NCBI RefSeq assembly: GCF_003385115.1
Contig: NZ_QUNI01000007.1
Location: 186,001 to 250,000, forward strand
From: Flavobacterium aquicola
GTDB lineage: Bacteria > Bacteroidota > Bacteroidia > Flavobacteriales > Flavobacteriaceae
Reading direction: 5' to 3'
DNA length: 64,000 nt
Below are positions 35,732 to 43,858 of this stretch, one piece after another. Each line of letters opens with the position of its first letter. The first letter of the stretch is position 1. Under the pieces are notes generated by a model. That model saw only the letters and a list, made by a program, of their open reading frames with translations, was not told the origin of the DNA and did not search any database. Both the position numbers and the translations under genes were made by a program.

Positions 35732-36859
35732 ATGAAAAGAATTTTATTTCTTACTGGTACCCGCGCTGATTTTGGCAAAATAAAATCATTGATTACAATT
35801 CTGGATAATCATCAGGATTTTGAAGTTTTTGTTTTTGTTACAGGAATGCATCTTCAAAAACAGTATGGCTATACACTTATAGAAATTGAACGCTGTAATT
35901 TTAAAAATGTGTACACTTTCGAAAATCACACCCATGAAACTACAATGGATCTGACATTGGCCAAAACGATTGAAGGACTTTCCGGTTATTCTAAAGATGT
36001 GAATCCAGATTTAATTGTACTTCATGGTGATCGAGTAGAAACCTTGGCAGGAGCCATTGTAGGCTCTTTGAATAATATTTTGGTAGCACATATTGAAGGA
36101 GGAGAATTATCGGGAACGGTGGATGAATTGATTCGGCACAGTGTCAGCAAATTGAGCCACATTCATTTTGTTTGTAATGATGAAGCAGCAAAAAGGCTGC
36201 AACAAATGGGGGAAATAGCTTCTTCTATTTTTACCATTGGTTCACCTGATATTGATATTATGTTTTCGGGTAATCTGCCCGATTTACCGACTGTAAAACA
36301 ATATTACGATATTGATTTTGAAAAGTATGCCATTGTTATGTTTCATCCTGTTACTACAGAGGTCAATCAGATGCAGTCTTATACCGCTGATTTTGTAAAA
36401 TCTTTATTAGCGGATCATCATAATTATGTAGTTATCTATCCCAATAATGATTTGGGTAGCCAATTCATTATTGATGAATATCAAAAATTAAAAGCCAATT
36501 CACGATTCAGGATTTTTCCATCGCTTCGTTTTGAATATTTTTTAACGCTGTTAAAAAACAGCCAGTTTATAATAGGTAATAGCAGTGCAGGAATTAGAGA
36601 AGCACCTTATTATGGAATTCCTATTATAAATATTGGAACAAGACAACAAAACAGGACATTTCAAGCAGATATAATAAATGTTGATTATAGTTTTAATGCT
36701 ATCAAGGAAGCTTTGTCAGTTATCGATACACATACAATTCAAATATCGGATTCTGATTTTGGAAAAGGAAATAGCACTACTTTATTTCTTGATTATCTTC
36801 AAAAACCAGCTGTTTGGGAACTGAACCACCAAAAACAATTTAGAGATTCTGATCAATGA
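35732..36859 (+). CDS. neuC: UDP-N-acetylglucosamine 2-epimerase, hydrolysing
   Basis: A 375-residue enzyme converting UDP-GlcNAc to ManNAc plus UDP, the first step of sialic acid synthesis. It has TGTRADFGKIKSL at residues 8-20, LIVLHGDRVETLAGA, HIEGGELSGTVDELIRHSVSKL (in two parts near 120-142), ITIGSPDID-like FTIGSPDID and GNSSAGIREAPYYGIP in the C-terminal domain. The hydrolysing form is supported by the neuA and neuB neighbours. The GIY-YIG cassette separates it from neuB. It overlaps the fucosyltransferase gene by 4 bp. Confidence 0.94.
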   Translation: MKRILFLTGTRADFGKIKSLITILDNHQDFEVFVFVTGMHLQKQYGYTLIEIERCNFKNVYTFENHTHETTMDLTLAKTIEGLSGYSKDVNPDLIVLHGDRVETLAGAIVGSLNNILVAHIEGGELSGTVDELIRHSVSKLSHIHFVCNDEAAKRLQQMGEIASSIFTIGSPDIDIMFSGNLPDLPTVKQYYDIDFEKYAIVMFHPVTTEVNQMQSYTADFVKSLLADHHNYVVIYPNNDLGSQFIIDEYQKLKANSRFRIFPSLRFEYFLTLLKNSQFIIGNSSAGIREAPYYGIPIINIGTRQQNRTFQADIINVDYSFNAIKEALSVIDTHTIQISDSDFGKGNSTTLFLDYLQKPAVWELNHQKQFRDSDQ

Positions 36860-37761
36860 TTACATTTTTAAATCTAGGTAAAAAAGGAAATCTCGGTAAT
36901 CAATTGTTTCAGATTGCATCTGCTATAGGGATTGCAGAAAAAAGAAATCAGCAGTTTTGTTTCCCAGAATGGCAATATTCGAAACATTTTAAATTTAATT
37001 TTAATGCTTGTTCCGATATAAAAGACTGGATTCATGTAAAAGAGGAAAAATTTAATTATTATGAATGGGAATTAACTGATAAAAATTATGATTTGTCAGG
37101 ATGGTTACAGACTGAAAAATATTTTTATGAGTCTAATATAAAGGATGTTTTTAAATTTGATTCTCAATTTGAAGAGAGTTTGGTTGGAAAGCACGAGGTA
37201 TTATTTACAAAAAAAACTATTTTAGTCAGTGTCAGAAGAGGTGATTTTGTTAATAATCCCAATTATTTTCAATTATCTTACCAGTTTTATTTAACTGCAT
37301 TGATTTGTCATTTTGAGAAATTGGAAAATTATAATGTCATTTTTGCAAGTGATAATATAGACTATTGTAAAAAGCATTTTTCATTTTTGCCTAACGTTTT
37401 TTTTCTTGAAAATTTAAGTCCTATTGAGCAGCTTTGTTTAGGTTCTAAATTTGACAATTATATAATAAGTAACTCTACTTTTTCTTGGTGGCTAGCTTGG
37501 CTGGGTGAAAAAAAGGGATCAAAAATAATTAGACCGATTCAAATATTTGATAATGATTTTTCAAAAAAGCATGATGAATCTGATTATTTTCCAAGCAGAT
37601 GGATTGTTCATGATGATACTAAATATAAATTGTCTAACGAATATTGGAAATTAAAACTTTATGGTTTTCTGTATAATTTAGTTCAAAGATTAAAATACAT
37701 TTATAAGAAAGAAAAAAAAGTAATTAAAAACAGAATAAAAAAGATAATAAATTATAAATGA
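36856..37761 (+). CDS. Alpha-1,2-fucosyltransferase-like protein (GT11)
   Basis: A 301-residue GT11 protein. The N-terminal GNLGNQLFQIASA (residues 11-23) and the GDP-binding VSVRRGDF (125-131) are the diagnostic motifs; the usual HxRRGDY has Ser in place of His here. ISNSTFSWWLAWLG near 205-220 is the third conserved block. The C-terminus is a basic tail. It should transfer fucose, or a similar 6-deoxyhexose, from a GDP-sugar. No GDP-fucose synthesis genes (gmd, fcl) are in the window. Confidence 0.88.
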   Translation: MITFLNLGKKGNLGNQLFQIASAIGIAEKRNQQFCFPEWQYSKHFKFNFNACSDIKDWIHVKEEKFNYYEWELTDKNYDLSGWLQTEKYFYESNIKDVFKFDSQFEESLVGKHEVLFTKKTILVSVRRGDFVNNPNYFQLSYQFYLTALICHFEKLENYNVIFASDNIDYCKKHFSFLPNVFFLENLSPIEQLCLGSKFDNYIISNSTFSWWLAWLGEKKGSKIIRPIQIFDNDFSKKHDESDYFPSRWIVHDDTKYKLSNEYWKLKLYGFLYNLVQRLKYIYKKEKKVIKNRIKKIINYK

Positions 37762-39149
37762 AAAAACTAGGAATAGTAATAACCGATGGCGTAGGGTTTC
37801 GCAATTTTATTTTAAGCGATTTCTTATCAGAGGCAGAAAAACAATTTGATGAGGTAGTCATTTTATCGTGTTTGCCTGCGTCTGTTTATGAAGGTTTTCT
37901 GCAAAGATCTAGAGTGATTGAACTTGCAGTTTTTCAAGAAAAATTTCCGACCTGGTTTTTTAGAAAAGCAAAGGAAGTAGCTCATCTGCAATTGCATAAG
38001 CATAACAATTTTGGAATTACAGATAATTTAAATACCAATAAATCAAAAGCTAAAACCCCCAGAGGCTATGCAACCCGGTTTATTTTTAAATGGACTTCCA
38101 TATTTCATTCAGAAAAAAATATTCAGAACTATACTAAATTGCAACAGCAGTCTTTTAAAAATAATTCAATTGTAAAAGACTATAGGGCTATTTTAGAAAG
38201 GGAAAAATTTGACATTTTGTTTTTTACACATCAACGGCCACCATTCATTGCGCCATTAGTTTATCAGGCAGAACAATTGAAAATCAAAACTGCTTCATTT
38301 ATTTTTAGCTGGGATAATTTAGCATCTAAGGGAAGAATGGCGGCTAATTTTGATTATTATTTGGTTTGGAGTGATTTGATGAAAGAAGAATTGTTACATT
38401 TTTATAAAAAAACACAGTCGCAAAATGTTGAGACAGTGGGAACTCCTCAGTTTGAGCCTTATGTTTTGGAAAGATATCAAACAACCAAGAAGGATTTCTA
38501 TAATCGGTTTAATTTAGATTCATCAAAAAAAACTATCTGTTTTAGCTGTGGAGATATTTCAACCAGTAAAAATGATGAATTGTACATAACTAGTATTGCA
38601 CAAGCTATTCAAGAAAATAAAATTCAAAATGTAAATTTACTAGTTCGAACTTCTCCTGCAGAAGATCCTATTCGTTTTGAAAGCTTTGTTAAAAAATTTC
38701 CTTTTGTAAAATGGAACCATCCTAAATGGCATTTGGCACGAACAGGACATCAAGAAGAATGGTCACAGCGAATACCTTCAAAAGAAGATGTTACTGATTT
38801 GAGAAGTATATTAGAATATTCGGATTTGAATATTAATATGCTCTCTACAATGAGTTTGGATTTTATGCAATTTGATAAGCCCGTTATTAATCCAGTATTT
38901 GGAAATAAAGGAAATGGACTCTATTATGATCAGCGTTTTTTGGAATACCCACATATAAAAAATGTTGTCAGTTTTAAAGCTACTAGAATTGTTACGAATG
39001 AAGAGGAATTAATTGACGCAGTAAAACTATATATTACGCATCCAGAAACTGATGCTAAAAACAGAAAGCAATTAATTCACTTACAAATTGGGAGGCCGTT
39101 AAAAGGAACTTCAGAAAGAATTGCCGCAATTTTGAGAAAATGGAGTTAA
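37758..39149 (+). CDS. Putative GT-B glycosyltransferase, family uncertain
   Basis: A 463-residue cytoplasmic protein coupled to the GT11 gene by an ATGA overlap. IGIVITDGVGFRNFIL-like residues at the N-terminus, FDILFFTHQRPPFIAPLVYQAE, FIFSWDNLASKGRM and ETVGTPQFEPYV suggest the N-terminal GT-B domain and linker. Residues from about 255 (TICFSCGDIS, VNLLVRTSPAEDPIRF, NINMLSTMSLDFMQFDKPVIN) resemble a donor domain of the kind seen in CDP-glycerol or Kdo/sialyl-transfer enzymes. No family signature is decisive. Because it follows neuABC and no other sialyltransferase is seen, it is a candidate for using CMP-sialic acid. Confidence 0.65.
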   Translation: MKKLGIVITDGVGFRNFILSDFLSEAEKQFDEVVILSCLPASVYEGFLQRSRVIELAVFQEKFPTWFFRKAKEVAHLQLHKHNNFGITDNLNTNKSKAKTPRGYATRFIFKWTSIFHSEKNIQNYTKLQQQSFKNNSIVKDYRAILEREKFDILFFTHQRPPFIAPLVYQAEQLKIKTASFIFSWDNLASKGRMAANFDYYLVWSDLMKEELLHFYKKTQSQNVETVGTPQFEPYVLERYQTTKKDFYNRFNLDSSKKTICFSCGDISTSKNDELYITSIAQAIQENKIQNVNLLVRTSPAEDPIRFESFVKKFPFVKWNHPKWHLARTGHQEEWSQRIPSKEDVTDLRSILEYSDLNINMLSTMSLDFMQFDKPVINPVFGNKGNGLYYDQRFLEYPHIKNVVSFKATRIVTNEEELIDAVKLYITHPETDAKNRKQLIHLQIGRPLKGTSERIAAILRKWS

Positions 39150-40213
39150 AAAAAATAGCAGTCCTTTGCAATTATGAGCTTCTGCCTGAGCGGGTTGGAG
39201 GAATGGATCACTTTTTTTGGCAGTTTGATAAAAAGTGCAAAGAAAATAACATTCAAGTGGATTGGTTTTTTCCAAATTATTCAGATCATGGTTGTTATTC
39301 AGATTTAAAAATTTACAGTAGTAAAACTGAAAAGCTAGAAAATTATTTTCTAGCTTTTAGTAAAGAGTATAACTCAGATTATATGTATGTTATCACTCAT
39401 TTTGTCGAATTATGCACGCCTTTTTTTGCAACTGTAAAACAATTTTCTAAAGCCAAAATTATTGCTGTAGATCATAATCCGAGACCTTTAAATGGATATC
39501 CATTCAAAAAGAAAATTCTCAAAAGACTGAAAGGGATTTTGTATTCAAGATATATTGATGTTTTTGTGGGGGTATCCAATTATACTGTAAACGCGCTTTT
39601 ACAAGATTTTGGATCTCAGTTAAAATCTAAAACGAAAATAATTTATAATGGTGTAATTCTAGACAGCATTTTGGTTAGGGAAACTAGAAATACTGTTAAG
39701 CCTATTTTTTTGACAGCATCACATCTTCGAGAATCCAAAGGGATTCAGGATTTGATTGAATCTGTAAATGATCTTTCTGCATCAATAAAACAAGATATAA
39801 AAATTGATGTATATGGTGATGGTCCTTATAAAAAACAGCTGAAGGAAAAAATATATCAATATAATCTGGAAAACGTTTTTACTTTTATGGGGAGCAGAGG
39901 GAATTTAAATGAAATTTTTTCGCAGTATGATTATATGTTACAGCCTACTCACATGGAATGCTTCAGTTTATCTGTTTTAGAAAGTCTAGCAGCAAATGTG
40001 CCAGTTATTACTACAAACGTTGGAGGTAATGAAGAAGCAATCCGAGATAGTTTTAATGGCTATATTTTTAAAGCCAAAGATATTCATGCACTAACAAATA
40101 TTGTTACAGAAGTTTATTTAGGAATTAAAAAGATTAATTTGAATACTCGAACTGATGTTGAGAAACGTTTTTCATTAGAGCAAATGGTTAATCAGCATTT
40201 CGGCTTACTTTAA
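39140..40213 (+). CDS. Glycosyltransferase family 4
   Basis: A 357-residue GT-B enzyme with FVGVSNYTVNALL and IIYNGV in the linker region, FLTASHLRESKGIQDLIESV, VYGDGPYKKQLKE and the catalytic element MECFSLSVLESLAANVPVI. It overlaps the preceding gene by 10 bp and is followed after 48 bp by the MBOAT gene. The donor is unknown. Confidence 0.9.
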   Translation: MELKKIAVLCNYELLPERVGGMDHFFWQFDKKCKENNIQVDWFFPNYSDHGCYSDLKIYSSKTEKLENYFLAFSKEYNSDYMYVITHFVELCTPFFATVKQFSKAKIIAVDHNPRPLNGYPFKKKILKRLKGILYSRYIDVFVGVSNYTVNALLQDFGSQLKSKTKIIYNGVILDSILVRETRNTVKPIFLTASHLRESKGIQDLIESVNDLSASIKQDIKIDVYGDGPYKKQLKEKIYQYNLENVFTFMGSRGNLNEIFSQYDYMLQPTHMECFSLSVLESLAANVPVITTNVGGNEEAIRDSFNGYIFKAKDIHALTNIVTEVYLGIKKINLNTRTDVEKRFSLEQMVNQHFGLL

Positions 40214-40261
40214 TTCATAATTAATCTTAAATTTGCGCACCAAATTGCTTTAATTTATTTT

Positions 40262-41695
40262 ATGTTTTTTAATTCTCTGGCTTTTGCTGTTTTTTTGCCC
40301 ATAGTGTTTTTTTTGTATTGGTTTGTTTTTAATAAAACGAAGAATACGCAAAATGCTGTTTTGATTATTGCCAGTTACTATTTTTATTCCTGCTGGGATT
40401 GGCGTTTTTTGTTTCTATTGGTTTTCTCAACTTTTTTGGATTATTATACCGGAATTAGAATTGAAAAAAGCCAGACTCAAAAAAGTCGAAAGTTTTGGTT
40501 TTGGCTAAGTATAATTGTAAATCTTGGTTTTTTAGGAGTTTTTAAGTATTATAATTTTTTTGCCAGTTCTTTTGCAGCTCTGCTAACAGGAGTTGGTTTC
40601 AAAGCAAGTCCATTTTTATTGGATGTTGTTTTGCCTGTAGGGATTTCGTTTTACACTTTTCATGGCTTGTCTTACGTCATTGATATTTATTATAAACGCC
40701 TTAAAGCTGAGTATAATTTTGTTGACTATTCTCTTTTTGTAAGTTATTTCCCTTTATTGGTAGCGGGTCCTATTGAGAGAGCGACACATTTATTGCCTCA
40801 GGTAAAAGTAAAGCGTACTTTTGATTATGAGATCGCAAAAGAAGGAATTTATCAATTAATATGGGGATTGCTAAAAAAAGTAGTAATTGCCGATACTTGT
40901 GCTGCTTATGCCAATGCTATTTTTGATAACTATCCGTCAATGAATTCTTTGTCGTTGATTTTGGGCGCTATTTATTTTGCATTTCAGATTTATGGCGATT
41001 TTTCAGGATATTCGGATATGGCGTTAGGAATGTCTAAGTTGTTTGGGATTGATTTACTGAGAAATTTCAATTATCCCTATTTTTCCAGAGATATAGCCGA
41101 GTTTTGGCGTCGCTGGCATATATCGCTGTCTTCTTGGTTTAAAGATTATTTGTACATTCCTCTTGGCGGAAGCAAAGGCGGTATTTGGATGAAAATAAGA
41201 AACACTTTCATCATTTTTGTAGTAAGCGGTTTTTGGCATGGAGCGAATTGGACTTATTTGGCTTGGGGGTTTATTAATGCTGTATATTTTTTACCCTTAT
41301 TATTGCTGAAAAAAAATAGAAATAATATTGAGAGCGCAGACTTGAGTTGGAATATAGATTCAATTAAGGTCCGATTAAATATTTTAATAACTTTTTTACT
41401 TTCCTGTGTTGCCTGGGTATTTTTTAGGGCCAAAACGATAACAGATGCTGTGTCTTATTTGAAAAGAATTGTTTTGAATGGTGAATTTTCCTCCCAGTAC
41501 CTTTCAAACGAAAGATATAATTATGAGCTGTTAATTATGGTATGTTTGTTTGTCTTGGTCGAATGGAATAATCGAACAAAGATTGAACCTATTTCTGGGA
41601 AATATTCCTATCTAAAATTGATTTTATGTTTGACCGCTATTATTGCATTTGGCACTTATTCCGATTATAAAGAATTTATTTACTTTCAGTTTTAA
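40262..41695 (+). CDS. MBOAT-family O-acyltransferase (AlgI/DltB-like)
   Basis: A 477-residue polytopic membrane protein. It has YYFYSCWDWRFLFLL, the LPVGISFYTFHGLSYVIDIYY segment (about 128-148), FPLLVAGPIERA, DFSGYSDMALGMSKLFGI, FWRRWHISLSSWFKDYLYIPLGG and the catalytic-His segment GFWHGANWTYLAWG (His near 325). These are the hallmarks of AlgI, DltB and PatA-type enzymes that move acyl groups across the membrane. It overlaps the SGNH partner by 1 bp (TAATG), the usual two-component arrangement for polysaccharide O-acetylation. Confidence 0.95.
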   Translation: MFFNSLAFAVFLPIVFFLYWFVFNKTKNTQNAVLIIASYYFYSCWDWRFLFLLVFSTFLDYYTGIRIEKSQTQKSRKFWFWLSIIVNLGFLGVFKYYNFFASSFAALLTGVGFKASPFLLDVVLPVGISFYTFHGLSYVIDIYYKRLKAEYNFVDYSLFVSYFPLLVAGPIERATHLLPQVKVKRTFDYEIAKEGIYQLIWGLLKKVVIADTCAAYANAIFDNYPSMNSLSLILGAIYFAFQIYGDFSGYSDMALGMSKLFGIDLLRNFNYPYFSRDIAEFWRRWHISLSSWFKDYLYIPLGGSKGGIWMKIRNTFIIFVVSGFWHGANWTYLAWGFINAVYFLPLLLLKKNRNNIESADLSWNIDSIKVRLNILITFLLSCVAWVFFRAKTITDAVSYLKRIVLNGEFSSQYLSNERYNYELLIMVCLFVLVEWNNRTKIEPISGKYSYLKLILCLTAIIAFGTYSDYKEFIYFQF

Positions 41696-42609
41696 TGAAA
41701 AAATTTTTACTATTTACTTCAAAAATACTGGTCTTGGCAATAGTAATTGCAATTTTGCTGGATTTTATATATACTGCAGTCTATCTGCAATCGAGTAATC
41801 GAGGTAAAATTGACCAAGTTTACAACTCGGAGAATGAAAATTACGATGTAATTATTCTAGGATCATCCAGAGCCAATAATCATTTTGTTTCGCAAATGTT
41901 TAAAGATAAAGGTTTAAAAACCTTTAATTATGGAATGAGTGGCGGGCATTTATTTGAAGCCGATTTATTATTGAAATTGATGATAGAGCGTCATTATAAA
42001 ATTAAGAACGTAATTCTGGAAGCTGATTTGAATTTAACTAATGAACATCGAGCTGATGGAATTTCTTCGAAGTTTTTGCCTTATTTACATAATTCAAAAA
42101 TCATAAAAGAACATTTTTCTACAGAAGAAGATTTTAACTATCTATATTATATTCCGTTTTATCGTTATATTAAGTTTGATCCTCAAATTGGAGTTAGAGA
42201 AATGTTTTTTCAGGCTATTCATAAAGGTACAAGTCATTTACAGAATTTAGGTTATCATGCTTTGAAAGATGGGAAAACTGGTAATATGAAAAATAATATC
42301 GTGAGTTTAAAGCCATTAAACCACAATAAATACTATGAAGAAATTAAGCAGATTTGCAAAGAAAACAATATTAATTTCATTGCAATAATGACTCCAATGT
42401 GCGAGAATGTAGTCGGAATGAATTATTTTGAAAAGGTTCAAAAAGCCTATCCAGAGATTCATAATTATGAAAATGTAGTTATTGAGAATAAATATTTTTC
42501 TTCTTGTGGGCACATGAATGATATTGGTGCCAAAATGTTTACAGCTCGAATTTTGAAAGATTTTTTTCCTCCATCCAGCCCCTCTCCAAAGGTGAGGGAG
42601 TCTAAATAG
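41695..42609 (+). CDS. SGNH-hydrolase-like partner of the MBOAT acyltransferase
   Basis: A 304-residue protein with one N-terminal membrane helix (residues 5-30) and a periplasmic SGNH-like domain. The nucleophile motif is ILGSSRANNHF (Ser57/58), and the last block is HMNDIGAKMFT (His273). The usual DxxH Asp three residues before the His appears to be Ser270. The last 13 residues (PPSSPSPKVRESK) are encoded by an interspersed palindromic repeat at 42567-42600, so the original protein probably ended near residue 291. It likely completes O-acetyl transfer to the exported polymer. Confidence 0.8.
   Translation: MKKFLLFTSKILVLAIVIAILLDFIYTAVYLQSSNRGKIDQVYNSENENYDVIILGSSRANNHFVSQMFKDKGLKTFNYGMSGGHLFEADLLLKLMIERHYKIKNVILEADLNLTNEHRADGISSKFLPYLHNSKIIKEHFSTEEDFNYLYYIPFYRYIKFDPQIGVREMFFQAIHKGTSHLQNLGYHALKDGKTGNMKNNIVSLKPLNHNKYYEEIKQICKENNINFIAIMTPMCENVVGMNYFEKVQKAYPEIHNYENVVIENKYFSSCGHMNDIGAKMFTARILKDFFPPSSPSPKVRESK
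42567..42600. repeat. CCAGCCCCTCTCC-type palindromic repeat forming the 3' end of a CDS
   Basis: CCAGCCCCTCTCCAAAGGTGAGGGAG can form a stem (CCCTCTCC / GGTGAGGG, 7 of 8 pairs, AAA loop). It resembles the copy at 14721-14755. It is read through by the SGNH-like gene, which stops 9 bp after the repeat. Confidence 0.65.
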
Positions 42610-42649
42610 GGAAATGAATGAATTTAATTATTAGTAATTTAAAAGATCA

Positions 42650-43855
42650 ATGAAAAATAATTCTATTCCAGATTATTCTGCTTTGTCCTCTGAGGATCGG
42701 ACCGGAGTGATGAAAATAGCTTTTCTGACTCCTGAATATCCACATCCAAGAACAGGAAGTTCAGGTGGTATTGGTACAAGTATCAGGAATTTAGCGAAAG
42801 GACTTTTATCCGAAAATTGTCAAGTTCGTGTATTGGTTTATGGTCAAAAAGAAGAAAGTATTTTTGAAGATGATGGAATTTGCATTCAACAAATAAAAAA
42901 TGTAAAACTTAAAGGTTTGTCTTGGTATCTGACCCGAAAAAAAATAGAAAAAATTATCAATCAACTCTATAAGGAGAAAAAAATAGATTTGGTCGAAGCT
43001 CCAGATTGGACAGGAATTACATCTTTCATTCAACCTAAAAAGTGTCCAATCGTAATAAGACTAAATGGTTCTGACACCTATTTTTGTAATCTAGATGGAC
43101 GTGCAGTAAAATGGAAAAATAGATTTCATGAAAAAGTAGCACTTAAAAATGCAGATGCTTTACTTTCGGTAAGTCAGTTTACAGCTGATAAAACGAACAA
43201 AGTTTTTGGTTTGAAAAAACAGTTTACTATTATTCCCAATTCTATTGATATTACTTCTTTTGAAAGAAGTATGACAATCCCAGAAGTACCCAATACTGTT
43301 TTATATTTTGGAAGCTTGATTCGTAAAAAAGGCTTGTTAGAATTGCCATATATTTTTAATGAATTAATAAAGTTAAATCCAGCAGTAAAATTAATTTTAG
43401 TAGGCAAGGATGTTCCAGATATTATTTCGGGTTCGTCTTCTACCTGGCAAATGATGCAGCCACTGTTTTCTGAAGAAGCGCTGCAGAATGTAAATTACTT
43501 GGAAAGTGTGCCATATCAGGAAATTCAAAAATATATTAATGAAGCAACGGTCTGCGTGTTTCCTTCTTTTGCGGAAGCGCTACCCGTTTCGTGGATAGAA
43601 GCTATGGCAATGCAAAAAGCAGTTGTAGCTTCAAATATCGGTTGGGCAACTGATGTAATTGATGATGAAGTTAATGGTTTTTTGATTGATCCTAAAAATC
43701 ACCTAGAATATGCATCTAAAATAAGTACATTACTCAATAATCCATCATTGCGTCAACAATTTGGAATTCTGGGTAGAGAAAAAGTGATCCAAAAATTTAG
43801 TGTTTCAGTTGTAGCAGAACAAAGTTTGGCATTTTATAAATCTTTAATAAAGTAA
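42650..43855 (+). CDS. Glycosyltransferase family 4
   Basis: A 401-residue GT-B enzyme. IAFLTPEYPHPRTGSSGGIGTSIRNLA (two pieces near residues 23-50) is a typical acceptor-loop start, followed by LLSVSQFTADK, IIPNSIDITSF, VLYFGSLIRKKGLLELP and the catalytic FPSFAEALPVSWIEAMAMQ. The first 20 residues before the second Met are not conserved-looking, so the ATG at 42710, preceded by GGAG, may be the real start, giving 381 residues. The substrate is unknown. Confidence 0.88.
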   Translation: MKNNSIPDYSALSSEDRTGVMKIAFLTPEYPHPRTGSSGGIGTSIRNLAKGLLSENCQVRVLVYGQKEESIFEDDGICIQQIKNVKLKGLSWYLTRKKIEKIINQLYKEKKIDLVEAPDWTGITSFIQPKKCPIVIRLNGSDTYFCNLDGRAVKWKNRFHEKVALKNADALLSVSQFTADKTNKVFGLKKQFTIIPNSIDITSFERSMTIPEVPNTVLYFGSLIRKKGLLELPYIFNELIKLNPAVKLILVGKDVPDIISGSSSTWQMMQPLFSEEALQNVNYLESVPYQEIQKYINEATVCVFPSFAEALPVSWIEAMAMQKAVVASNIGWATDVIDDEVNGFLIDPKNHLEYASKISTLLNNPSLRQQFGILGREKVIQKFSVSVVAEQSLAFYKSLIK

Positions 43856-43858
43856 ATT

